DNA of 49,724 bases from positions 1 to 49,724 of the forward strand of contig VBOJ01000014.1 in assembly GCA_005877775.1 (NCBI GenBank), written 5' to 3'. The notes below the pieces were generated by a model, which had not been told where the DNA came from, did no database searches, and saw only the letters and a program-made list of their open reading frames with translations. Positions 16,432-23,905 of the stretch are shown in pieces. Within the stretch, counting starts at the first letter, position 1, and each line of letters begins with the position of its first letter. The translations under genes and the position numbers were made by a program. The DNA comes from Nitrospirota bacterium (GTDB lineage Bacteria; Nitrospirota; Nitrospiria; Nitrospirales; Nitrospiraceae).

Positions 16432-16753
16432 GTCCGCGTCGTCCCTTCGATTTGACGTTTTTGGCGAGACGAGTGACGCTTCGCTTGGGGGCTGGTTGGG
16501 GAGAAGACGGTTGGAGTTTTCCTTCGATATAGGTGACCAAGTCTCCTACAGTCACCAGTTTCTGCAAGTCCGCATCCGGGATCGACAGATCGAACTCCTC
16601 CTCAACCCTGAACATCAACTCGATCGCATCCAACGAGTTCAGGCCAAGGTCCCCACGCAGGGAATGATTCAGCCCGATCGTGCTGACATCCCGCTTCAGC
16701 TCGTTCGCAAGGGCCATGAGAATTCTGTCAGCAGTCACTGACTTGGCTGTCAT
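16424..16753 (-). CDS. acyl carrier protein with basic C-terminal tail
   Basis: A 109-residue acyl carrier protein. Core about 1-80 with the phosphopantetheine attachment Ser40 in GLNSLDAIEL. A normal acyl carrier protein is about 78 residues and acidic; here a Pro-rich hinge (81-90) and about 19 residues rich in Lys and Arg follow. The gene lies between fabF and lpxD, so it may be dedicated to lipid A acyl chains rather than general fatty acid synthesis. The tail overlaps the lpxD start in another frame, so part of it may have arisen by read-through into that region. A housekeeping acpP is expected elsewhere in the genome. Confidence 0.9.
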   Translation of the reverse strand: MTAKSVTADRILMALANELKRDVSTIGLNHSLRGDLGLNSLDAIELMFRVEEEFDLSIPDADLQKLVTVGDLVTYIEGKLQPSSPQPAPKRSVTRLAKNVKSKGRRGHA

Positions 16754-16822
16754 ACGCGCACACGTCCGCTCACCGGTCGTGAAGAAGAGCCAGGCAGGTT
16801 CACTATAGACCGAGCCACGAGA

Positions 16823-18079
16823 TCACTGATGTTTTTTCAGGACGAGCGTGGCGTTATTGCTGCCGAATCCGAAGGCGTTCACCAGCGCCACTTTGACGGA
16901 TCGTTCCTGAGCGTCGGCTGAAATTCCTGGAAGGGCACAGTCGGGATCAGGCTGCTCGTAATTGATTGTGGGATGAATCAGACCGCTCTCGATGGCCATT
17001 GTGCAGGCGATGGTCCCGATCACACCGGCCGCGCCGAGCGTATGGCCGATGAGGGATTTGGTGGCATTCACCGAGACCCGATTGGCCCCGGCCTTCATGA
17101 GGCGTCGGATGCCTCTCACTTCGACCTCATCTCCTCGGACAGTCGAAGTGGCATGGGCATTGATATAGCCGACTTGCGCAGGAGACACCTTCGCATCCTG
17201 AAGCGCCAGCTGCATTGTGATCGCCATTTCGACACCATCTTCACGCGGAATCACCATATGGTAAGCCTCGCTCGTTCCGGCGTAGCCAGCCAATTCGGCG
17301 TAAATCCGAGCCTTGCGTTTTCTGGCATGAGGCAAGGACTCCAGAATCAGCGCCCCTGCGCCCTCCCCCAGGACAAAGCCGTCCCGAGCTCGATCGAAGG
17401 GGCGCGAGGCCCGCGCCGGATCATGATTGAACCCAGTGGAGAGGGCCCGCAAGGAGCAGAACCCGGCGAAGACGAGCGGCGTGATGCTGGCATCGGCTCC
17501 CACGGCGATGATCACATCCGCTTGGCCGGTCCTGATGCAGGTGAGCGCATACCCGATGGCATGGGCGCTGGAGGAACAGGCGGTGGAAATGGTGAGATTC
17601 GGCCCTTTGGCGCCGTGTGCCAAGGCCACGAGGCCAGACGCGGAATTCAGGGTGATCGTGGGAATGAAATTCGGCGGAACTCGATGCGGTTTGCGGTCTT
17701 GATAGAGTTTGGTGAGTTCCCGCTCTCCCATCATCATCGCGCCCATGCCGGCGCCGACGATCACACCGACCCGGTGCGGGAGTTCTTTCTCAAGGCGAAG
17801 CCCGGAATCCGCCACCGCTTCTTTCGCTGCGACCAAGCCGAACTGCGCATATCGATCAAGGCGATCCGTTTGCGTTGGTTCAAGGTACCCTGCGGGATTG
17901 AAGTCCAAGACTTGCCCGGCCACTTGGGATCGGTAGGCCTCGAGCGGCAAGTCGTCGAATCCGCGCACGGCGGTGATGCCGGATCGCCCCTCCAGAGCAG
18001 CTTTCCAAAACCGCCCCACGCCGATCCCGATAGGGGACACCACTCCAAGCCCTGTAATGACTACGCGTGTCTTGCTCAC
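16823..18079 (-). CDS. fabF: beta-ketoacyl-ACP synthase II
   Basis: Condenses malonyl-ACP with a growing acyl-ACP. The 418-residue length is normal. The active-site Cys is C168 (TACSSSAHAIGYA), with H309 (NAHATST), K341 (NATKSLIGH) and H346 completing the usual set. Start GTG at 18079. The gene stands behind its own promoter-like sequence (18107-18135) and upstream of the acyl carrier protein and lpxD, so it may supply the hydroxyacyl chains for lipid A. Other fab genes are absent here, so it could also be a second, specialised FabF. Confidence 0.95.
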   Translation of the reverse strand: MSKTRVVITGLGVVSPIGIGVGRFWKAALEGRSGITAVRGFDDLPLEAYRSQVAGQVLDFNPAGYLEPTQTDRLDRYAQFGLVAAKEAVADSGLRLEKELPHRVGVIVGAGMGAMMMGERELTKLYQDRKPHRVPPNFIPTITLNSASGLVALAHGAKGPNLTISTACSSSAHAIGYALTCIRTGQADVIIAVGADASITPLVFAGFCSLRALSTGFNHDPARASRPFDRARDGFVLGEGAGALILESLPHARKRKARIYAELAGYAGTSEAYHMVIPREDGVEMAITMQLALQDAKVSPAQVGYINAHATSTVRGDEVEVRGIRRLMKAGANRVSVNATKSLIGHTLGAAGVIGTIACTMAIESGLIHPTINYEQPDPDCALPGISADAQERSVKVALVNAFGFGSNNATLVLKKHQ

Positions 18080-18106
18080 AAGATCAGACCCATGAAGTAC
18101 AATCCT

Positions 18107-18135
18107 CTTTTACCCCAAGACTCGAGTGCAGTCAA
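18107..18135 (-). promoter_or_regulatory. likely sigma70 promoter of fabF
   Basis: On the - strand, TTGACT (18130-18135), a 17-bp spacer and TAAAAG (18107-18112) lie about 30 bp ahead of the fabF start. It would let fabF-acp-lpxD be transcribed separately from lptFG. Confidence 0.5.
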
Positions 18136-18182
18136 CTTCGTGCCAGTGAGACGCACCGCGTGCGTGCGTGCCCGACATCACA

Positions 18183-19274
18183 CTAATATCTCACCTTGAG
18201 GATCAGGTACAACCCGAACGAGAGAAACAATCCATTAGCGAACCATCCCGCCATGAGCGGCGCGAGCACCGACGTGCGGCCAAGCGCAATAGCCAGCGAG
18301 TGAACAGTCCAATACAGCAATCCAATCGCGAGGGCCTGACCAATCCCCCTGGCCATCCCCCTGCCGCGGACTCCGCTTCGCCTGAGGCTCAACGCAATCC
18401 CGACGAGAGCCATGACCAGACTTACAAACGGAAAAGCCACGCGTCCATAATAATCGGTCAGAAAACGGGCGGCGCTATACCCATCCTTGCGCAAACGGTC
18501 AGCGTAGGCGCGGATATCCATGAGCGTCATCTCGTCCGATCCAACTGAGAGCCACGTGTTGAAATCCTCCGGTATCTGGGACAGCTCGATCGGCCTGGTC
18601 TCAAAGTCAGTCATGAGCAGGCCCCCATCAGGTAACAACCGCCGATGGATCCCCGCAAGGAGGACCCAGCCTTGAGGTGTATAGTGCGCCTCCTTGGCTT
18701 CTGTAATTCCGTTCAGCTTGAAATCAGGACCCAGGTGATAGAGCCTGATCTCCCGCAGCGTCGCGCCTCCGGGATCCACCACAGCAAAGTTCATGAGCGT
18801 CTGGTTTCCGATTTGAAGCCAAGGACGGTCGGCTTTGAATGTCAGAGGACTGTTCTTCTTCTCGATCAACGCGGTCTTGACATACTCGGCCTGGGTCGTG
18901 GACAGGGGAATCACCACGGCGCTGAACAGCAACAACACCAGCGCCACCCCCAGCGCGAAAGCCAGAAACGGCAACGCTATTCGATAGAGGCTGATCCCGC
19001 AGCTTCGCATCGCGGTGATCTCGTGATTTTTGGAGAAGACGCCGAGGGTCAGCAAGGTGGCCATCAAGACTGCTAGGGGAGCCATCTGGAACGAGATATG
19101 CGGGCTTATGAACATGAAATACAGCAGAATATCATGTACTTCAGCGTCATATCTAATGAATCTTCTCACCTTTTCAAAGAAATCAACGACGAGATAGACG
19201 GTCATCAGCCCGGCAAAGCACATCGCAAACACCTTGATGTATTCGCGGAGCATGTAGCGGAACAGGATCGTCAT
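18183..19274 (-). CDS. lptG: LPS export permease LptG (YjgP/YjgQ family)
   Basis: About 363 residues from the ATG at 19274. A longer frame exists upstream, but it overlaps the end of lptF, and the family begins exactly with the MTILFRYMLREYIKVF type of sequence. Membrane helices near the N-terminus (about 10-30, 55-75, 100-125) flank a periplasmic jellyroll-like region (about 125-260), followed by three C-terminal helices. With LptF it forms the transmembrane part of the LptB2FG transporter that lifts lipopolysaccharide from the inner membrane. It starts 4 bp after the lptF stop. Assignment as G rather than F rests on gene order and N-terminal pattern. Confidence 0.9.
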   Translation of the reverse strand: MTILFRYMLREYIKVFAMCFAGLMTVYLVVDFFEKVRRFIRYDAEVHDILLYFMFISPHISFQMAPLAVLMATLLTLGVFSKNHEITAMRSCGISLYRIALPFLAFALGVALVLLLFSAVVIPLSTTQAEYVKTALIEKKNSPLTFKADRPWLQIGNQTLMNFAVVDPGGATLREIRLYHLGPDFKLNGITEAKEAHYTPQGWVLLAGIHRRLLPDGGLLMTDFETRPIELSQIPEDFNTWLSVGSDEMTLMDIRAYADRLRKDGYSAARFLTDYYGRVAFPFVSLVMALVGIALSLRRSGVRGRGMARGIGQALAIGLLYWTVHSLAIALGRTSVLAPLMAGWFANGLFLSFGLYLILKVRY

Positions 19275-19278
19275 ACAG

Positions 19279-20364
19279 CTATCGTCGGCTGACGCGGCGG
19301 AATGAGATGATCGTGATGGCCAGCAGAAGGCCGTTCGGCAACCAGGCTCCGGCAAAAGGGGGAAGGATCAGCGTCGTCACAAAGAATTCGCAGAGGATGT
19401 TCAACACGTAGTAGACAACTACGATCGCGACCCCCACGGCGAATCCCCCCACACGACCAGACCGCTTAGAGACAATACCTGCCGGCACTCCCAACATGCC
19501 AAATACCAGCGCCGCAGCGGGAAACGCCAGCTCCTTGTAGTATTCCATCAATCGTCGCAAAGAGGCCGCGTCTTGCCAATTCGATTTATCGAGGGCTTCG
19601 ATCACCGCTTCGCGCGAAGGGCGCTGGTCAACTGAGGCATAGACACTCTGATCAAGGCTTAGCTTCAAATCGTAGGTAAAGAAGGACACTTGCTGGTATT
19701 GATCGACCTCATGGGGTTGACTGTGAATCGCCCCGTTGAGCAGGCGAAGTCCCACTTGGTTGCTGCTAGGGTCATTCAGCATCGCATAGTCGCTGGCGAC
19801 GATAATCCGAGGCGAGCCCGGATTCCGCTCATCAGAAATAAAGATGCCCCTGGTGGGCCTCCCGCCTTGGCCGTCCGAGACGTACATCACCATCTTGGGG
19901 ACCGGCTCGTTGAACACGCCCTTGTCGAGCGCCAGAGTCAACTGACCCCGTAAGAGGCTGAGCGCCAGCTTTTTCAGGTTGAGACCGGTCCAGGGCTGAC
20001 CCCACTGGCTCAGCACCAACGTCAGGCCACAGACAAGACAGGAAAACACCAACACGGGTCTCGACAGACGAAGCAGACTGAGGCCTGCCGCCCTCATCGC
20101 GAGTAGTTCTTTGTCATAGGAGAGCCGGCTGAAGGCGGTGATCGAGGCGATAATACCGGCAATGGGCAGGGTTAAGACCAAAAAGGACGGCAGCAGCTGC
20201 AGAAACACCTTGACGACCGCGGTAACCCCGACCCCTTTCAAGAGAAGGAGCTCGACTAACCGAAGTAACTCTTTGGTCAGGAGGATAAAACAGAGCGCCC
20301 CGAGGCTAATCAAGAAGGGCGGAAGGAGTTCCGTGAAGATGTAGCGGTCCAGGATCTTCCGCAA
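19279..20364 (-). CDS. lptF: LPS export permease LptF (YjgP/YjgQ family)
   Basis: About 361 residues from a TTG at 20364 (MRKILDRYIFTELLPPF), preceded by GAGG at 5-base spacing. The longer frame from a GTG at 20400 would start next to the -10 box of the promoter at 20401-20429, before the expected transcription start, so the TTG is preferred. It has the same arrangement as LptG: N-terminal helices, a periplasmic beta domain (about 115-270), and C-terminal helices with a Gly-rich turn (KRSGRVGGFAVGVA). It is the inner-membrane partner of LptG and, through the absent lptB and lptC, of the trans-envelope LPS bridge. Confidence 0.9.
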   Translation of the reverse strand: MRKILDRYIFTELLPPFLISLGALCFILLTKELLRLVELLLLKGVGVTAVVKVFLQLLPSFLVLTLPIAGIIASITAFSRLSYDKELLAMRAAGLSLLRLSRPVLVFSCLVCGLTLVLSQWGQPWTGLNLKKLALSLLRGQLTLALDKGVFNEPVPKMVMYVSDGQGGRPTRGIFISDERNPGSPRIIVASDYAMLNDPSSNQVGLRLLNGAIHSQPHEVDQYQQVSFFTYDLKLSLDQSVYASVDQRPSREAVIEALDKSNWQDAASLRRLMEYYKELAFPAAALVFGMLGVPAGIVSKRSGRVGGFAVGVAIVVVYYVLNILCEFFVTTLILPPFAGAWLPNGLLLAITIISFRRVSRR

Positions 20365-20400
20365 TAGTTCCTCAATGCCACGTTCGGCGGGGACTGCCAC

Positions 20401-20429
20401 ACTATAACGGACTTTCTAGAACTTGTAAA
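20401..20429 (-). promoter_or_regulatory. likely sigma70 promoter of lptF-lptG
   Basis: On the - strand, TTTACA (20424-20429), a 17-bp spacer and TATAGT (20401-20406), each five of six consensus bases. Transcription would begin near 20394, inside the longest open frame, which supports the TTG start at 20364. Confidence 0.65.
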
Positions 20430-20502
20430 CCAAGCCGGCCTGACATTCGACAGAGTGATGGAACCAGGCAGGGTGAGAATGGGCAGCAGCCAAAAGATTT
20501 TC

Positions 20503-20531
20503 TTGACAAGTCAAAGAACCCTATGTTACAT
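20503..20531 (+). promoter_or_regulatory. possible promoter of the cold-shock gene
   Basis: TTGACA at 20503-20508 overlaps the palindrome TTGACAAGTCAA. The best -10 at 17-bp spacing is TTACAT (weak), with AT-rich DNA upstream. Transcription from here would give a leader of about 160 nt before the GTG at 20699. Confidence 0.4.
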
Positions 20532-20588
20532 GCCTCTTCGAATTTTTCCATGACTTCCTATGAAGATGGGTTCTCTTTCCCGTTTGAG

Positions 20589-20622
20589 TACCGCAGGGGG
20601 ATCTCCCTCTGCGGTATTTTTT
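20589..20622 (+). terminator. rho-independent terminator, possible attenuator of csp
   Basis: A 12-bp stem (TACCGCAG and GGGG pairing with CCCT and CTGCGGTA, one G-T pair) with an ATCT loop, followed by six T. It points along + and lies between a promoter-like sequence (20503-20531) and the csp start at 20699. Either a short RNA of about 85 nt ends here, or it attenuates csp. Confidence 0.75.
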
Positions 20623-20646
20623 CGGGTCGGTTCCGTCCACTCAATG

Positions 20647-20662
20647 GTCCGGCGGCCCGGAC
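20647..20662 (+). promoter_or_regulatory. GC-rich hairpin in the csp leader
   Basis: GTCCGG/CCGGAC with a CGGC loop, 25 bases before the ribosome binding site of csp. It could modulate translation or transcript stability; there is no T tract after it. Confidence 0.4.
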
Positions 20663-20698
20663 ACTCAGTCGAATGGTTGTTCAGGAAAGGAGGCATGT

Positions 20699-20911
20699 GT
20701 GAAAAGCAAGGGTACTGTGAAGTGGTTTAACGACAGGAAAGGGTTTGGGTTTATTCGACTCGAGAGCGGAGAAGATGTCTTCGTTCACTACTCTGCTCTC
20801 CAGGGTGACGGGTTCAAAACTCTCAAGGAGGGGGAAAACGTAGAATTTGATATCGTCCAAGGAGCCAAGGGGCCGCAGGCGGCTAATGTCATGAAATCCT
20901 TAGGGGGTTGA
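20699..20911 (+). CDS. cold-shock protein, CspA family
   Basis: A 70-residue single cold-shock domain that binds single-stranded RNA and DNA. Both RNA-binding motifs are intact: KGFGFI (RNP1) and VFVHYSAL (RNP2). The start is GTG at 20699, with AAAGGAGG 4-5 bases before it; a slightly earlier ATG is in another frame. It is a one-gene unit ended by a strong hairpin at 20964-20993. Csp proteins of E. coli can act as RNA chaperones and antiterminators, relevant here because a terminator-like hairpin stands in its own leader. Confidence 0.95.
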   Translation: MKSKGTVKWFNDRKGFGFIRLESGEDVFVHYSALQGDGFKTLKEGENVEFDIVQGAKGPQAANVMKSLGG

Positions 20912-20963
20912 TGGCCTGCGCGCTGGCCAAGCTCAGCCGAAGCAGGCTCATTCTCCTAAACAG

Positions 20964-20993
20964 AGGGCCTGCTGTCGCCTAACAGCAGGCCCT
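20964..20993 (+). terminator. rho-independent terminator of csp
   Basis: GGGCCTGCTG pairs with CAGCAGGCCC over 10 bp (11 with the flanking A-T), loop TCGCCTAA, followed by TTCTCGTT. It stands 50 bp after the csp stop. Confidence 0.8.
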
Positions 20994-21074
20994 TCTCGTT
21001 GATCGTCCGAACTTTCCCTCTCCAAACTCAGCCCAAACACCTCATCGCTCTTCTCGTTGTTTCGATCAGCTTCC

Positions 21075-21103
21075 TTGACAAAACTGCTTGAAACTGTTAG
21101 GTT
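21075..21103 (+). promoter_or_regulatory. possible promoter of the TPR-ATPase pair
   Basis: A perfect TTGACA (21075-21080) lies 17 bp before TAGGTT (21098-21103). Transcription would start near 21110, downstream of the TTG at 21088, so that TTG cannot be the start if this promoter is used. Confidence 0.45.
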
Positions 21104-21126
21104 TTACGTTGCTTGGAGGCTGCCAA

Positions 21127-22986
21127 TTGGGAGTGGATAGAAGCACCATCCTGCAGAATGCTCAGCACTTCGCTTCGCGGGGACAATTCGATGCGGCAAT
21201 CGCCGAATGGAAGAAGCTGACGGCGGATTCCCCCACCGACGGGAGCATTTACAACACCATCGGCGATCTCCACCTGAAGCGCAATGCCTCAAATGAAGCG
21301 ATCGCGGCCTATCTGCAGGCTGCTTCTGCGTTCCGCGCTGAAGGGGCCCCGGTGAAGGCCATCGCCGCCTACAAGAAAATCCTCAAAGTCGATCCGAAAC
21401 GGTATGAGGTCTACCGGCATCTGGGTGATCTCAACGCGGAGCGGGGCCTTCTGAGCAGCGCGGTCACGGACTATCTGACCCTCGGCAAGTTCTACCTTAA
21501 AGAAGGCAAGACTCGAGAAGCCCTGGAGGTCTACCGAACCATCGCCAACCAGGATCCGACCAACTTCGATGCGCGGCAACGGGTGGCTGAGTTGTGCCTC
21601 CAACAGAATTTGCACGATGAAGCGATCCAAGTCTATCTCCAGCTCGGTCGTGAGCGGTCTGCCCGGCAGCGCCGGGATGAGGCGCGTGACGCCTATCTGG
21701 CCGTGTTGCGAATCGATCCCGGGAATCCCGAAGCAGAACAGTTCATCCGCATGCTGAGTGAGGCTCCTGCCGACAGCCAACGGCTCGCGCCGTCCGACTC
21801 CGCAAGAGGGTCAACCACAACGAAAGGTCAGGACTCTCCGAACCTGCTCGCCGAAGCAGCCCGGCGAATGAACGAGGGCCAGTATGCAGGAGCTGAGGCG
21901 ATTCTGACACAACAGTTGAGCCAAGAGCCTGGGAACCCCGAGGTGTGCCAACTCCTCGCCAAGCTCCATCTGAAACGCGGGGATCTTGCCGTGGCTTTGA
22001 ATGAATACCGGTTTTTGGCGGGAGCCGCCATGCGGGCCCAGGACTATGAGCTCGCCGAGTCGTTGATTGGCGAGTACCTGACCGTTGATCCTGCTTGCGT
22101 GGCGCTGCTCGAATTACGGGGGGAGATATACGAGCAGAAGGGAGACGGAGAGGCCGCCGCGATCCAGTATGGGAAGGCTCTCGACGTGCTCCTGGAGCAT
22201 CCAGAGCCTGGCATGCCGACCCTTCCGGCGGAGCTGTATGCCAAGATCAAGATGCTCGCCCCCGCGAGTCCCTTGGTGAGCCGATTTACTCCCGTGTTTG
22301 AGTCCACCCAGCCGACTCAGGCACCACAGACAGTCACGGACCGTCAGGTCGCGGAACACCAGAGCCAACCCACACAGATCGTGCCACCGCAACCTGCCAG
22401 TAAGCCTTCCGTGACAGACGCGCCGAAAGAGCAGAAACGGGCTTCCAGCTCCACGTCGAAGACGGCTGCGGAATCTGATAAACCGGAGAAACCGATCGAA
22501 CAGGATTATGAAACTCACTACACGCTTGGCGTCGCCTATAAGGACATGGGCCTTCTGGAGGAGGCCATTGAGGAGCTCCGCCATGCAGCCAAGGGGAATG
22601 AGTGTGCTCTTGACGCCTCTATTATGCTGGCCGCCTGTTTGAAGGAACAGGGTACGAACCGAGCCGCCATCTCGTACCTCGAACAGGCACTGGCAGACCC
22701 ACGCTGTCAAGGTGAGCAGGCCGTGTCGGTTCGATACGAACTCGGCGTCCTCTATGAAGCCGAAGGCCGCTTTGACCGCGCGCTTCGAATTCTGGAGACG
22801 ATTCCGACGTTCCAGGATGTGCCCCAGCGGATCGAACGGATGAAAACCAACGGCCAGTTCAAGCCCCCGTCATCGACCAACCCACGGCAGGGCAGTAGCG
22901 AACCGGTGACTGCGGCGGCGTCCGGCAAATCGAAGGCCGCCGGGGATCAGCCGGATCGTAAGAAGCGTCGAATCTCGTACCTCTAA
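21127..22986 (+). CDS. tetratricopeptide-repeat protein
   Basis: About 619 residues from the TTG at 21127 (GGAGG 7 bases upstream; a GTG at 21133 is the alternative). At least eight TPR-like helix pairs are visible in the first 370 residues, with repeated patterns such as A..Y.KIL..DP and E..AIQVYLQLG. A Pro/Gln/Ser/Lys-rich linker (about 400-465) follows, then two more TPRs (YETHYTLGVAYKDMGLLEEAI and RYELGVLYEAEGRFDRAL) and a basic tail ending KKRRISYL. No signal peptide. It is a cytoplasmic scaffold followed 16 bp later by an ExeA-like ATPase, so the two probably work together, perhaps in pilus, secretion or polysaccharide assembly. Confidence 0.85.
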   Translation: MGVDRSTILQNAQHFASRGQFDAAIAEWKKLTADSPTDGSIYNTIGDLHLKRNASNEAIAAYLQAASAFRAEGAPVKAIAAYKKILKVDPKRYEVYRHLGDLNAERGLLSSAVTDYLTLGKFYLKEGKTREALEVYRTIANQDPTNFDARQRVAELCLQQNLHDEAIQVYLQLGRERSARQRRDEARDAYLAVLRIDPGNPEAEQFIRMLSEAPADSQRLAPSDSARGSTTTKGQDSPNLLAEAARRMNEGQYAGAEAILTQQLSQEPGNPEVCQLLAKLHLKRGDLAVALNEYRFLAGAAMRAQDYELAESLIGEYLTVDPACVALLELRGEIYEQKGDGEAAAIQYGKALDVLLEHPEPGMPTLPAELYAKIKMLAPASPLVSRFTPVFESTQPTQAPQTVTDRQVAEHQSQPTQIVPPQPASKPSVTDAPKEQKRASSSTSKTAAESDKPEKPIEQDYETHYTLGVAYKDMGLLEEAIEELRHAAKGNECALDASIMLAACLKEQGTNRAAISYLEQALADPRCQGEQAVSVRYELGVLYEAEGRFDRALRILETIPTFQDVPQRIERMKTNGQFKPPSSTNPRQGSSEPVTAAASGKSKAAGDQPDRKKRRISYL

Positions 22987-23002
22987 TCTCTCATCGTCTC
23001 TC

Positions 23003-23818
23003 ATGACCCTCCTCGAATTCTTTCAGCTAAAAGAAAATCCCTTCTCGGCCACCGTTGATAGCCGGTTTTTCCATAAAACTCCGCAACATGCCGAGGCCTT
23101 AGCTCGACTGAAATTCGCGACTGAGAACATGAAAGGGTTGGCCGTGGTGGTCGGAGACATCGGGACCGGCAAGACCACCCTGGCAACGAGACTGCTGGAA
23201 GAGCTCGAGACCGGGGAATATGAAGCGGCGATGCTGGTGGTGGTCCATGCCGCCGTCACGTCCGAGTGGATGCTCAGGAAGATGGCATTGCAGATGGAGA
23301 TTCCCACTCCGGCGGAAAACAAGACGGACTTGCTCATTCAGCTTGCCAAGCGGCTCGAGGAGGTTTTCGAATCAGGGAAAAAGACGGTGGTGATCATTGA
23401 TGAAGCCCAGATGCTCCGCAGTCGAGAACTGATGGAAGACTTCCGGGGCTTGCTGAACATTGAGACTAATGGTCGGAAGGTCGTGACATTCGTCCTGTTC
23501 GGCCTCACAGAACTCGACCAGGCCCTGGCTCTTGACCCACCACTTCATCAACGAGTGGCGATGCGGTACCAGCTCACCGCGCTAGACTCGGCCGGCACTG
23601 AAGCCTACGTCAACCACCGCCTGCGCGTCGCCGGCTCGAAGGATTCGTTGTTCAAGCCGCCCACCTTCCCGGTCATCTCCCAGTACTCGCACGGCATCCC
23701 TCGCCTGATCAACACATTATGCGACAATGCTCTGCTCGAAGGATATTTACGAAAGCACGATCGCATCGAAGCGGAGCTGATCCACGAAGTCGCCAAAGAC
23801 CTGAGACTCGCCCCCTAA
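23003..23818 (+). CDS. ExeA/GspA-like AAA ATPase
   Basis: A 271-residue ATPase: N-terminal FFQLKENPFS (typical of the ExeA/GspA family), Walker A GDIGTGKT (51-58), Walker B VVIIDEAQ (129-136), sensor region HGIPRLINTLCDNALLEGY near the end. It resembles the N-terminal 280 residues of the fusion protein at 10960. ExeA proper also has a membrane helix and a peptidoglycan-binding domain; both are missing here, so the protein is a free cytoplasmic motor or switch. Similar stand-alone ATPases occur in exopolysaccharide and type IV pilus loci. Its partner is probably the TPR protein encoded just upstream. Confidence 0.9.
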   Translation: MTLLEFFQLKENPFSATVDSRFFHKTPQHAEALARLKFATENMKGLAVVVGDIGTGKTTLATRLLEELETGEYEAAMLVVVHAAVTSEWMLRKMALQMEIPTPAENKTDLLIQLAKRLEEVFESGKKTVVIIDEAQMLRSRELMEDFRGLLNIETNGRKVVTFVLFGLTELDQALALDPPLHQRVAMRYQLTALDSAGTEAYVNHRLRVAGSKDSLFKPPTFPVISQYSHGIPRLINTLCDNALLEGYLRKHDRIEAELIHEVAKDLRLAP

Positions 23819-23832
23819 CGAATTGGTGATGT

Positions 23833-23865
23833 GGCGATCAGAGAATGTGGTGATGTGGGATCGCC
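23833..23865. terminator. possible hairpin between convergent genes
   Basis: GGCGATC (23833-23839) pairs with GATCGCC (23859-23865). An imperfect outer inverted repeat GAATTGG...CCAATTC surrounds it. There is no T tract, so terminator function is uncertain. Confidence 0.3.
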
Positions 23866-23905
23866 TTGGATCCTTCAATCAACAACTCCCCCAGTCACCC
23901 AATTC

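Noticed and set aside
16973-18199. 408-codon + strand frame antisense to fabF
   Set aside because: Composition rich in Gly, Arg, His and Asp is typical of the mirror of a GC-rich gene; fabF on the other strand has all catalytic residues.
21088-21126. Lipoprotein signal (LLGGC) if the TPR gene began at the TTG at 21088
   Set aside because: Only 11 residues precede the Cys, too short for a signal peptide, and a promoter -10 box lies inside this stretch.
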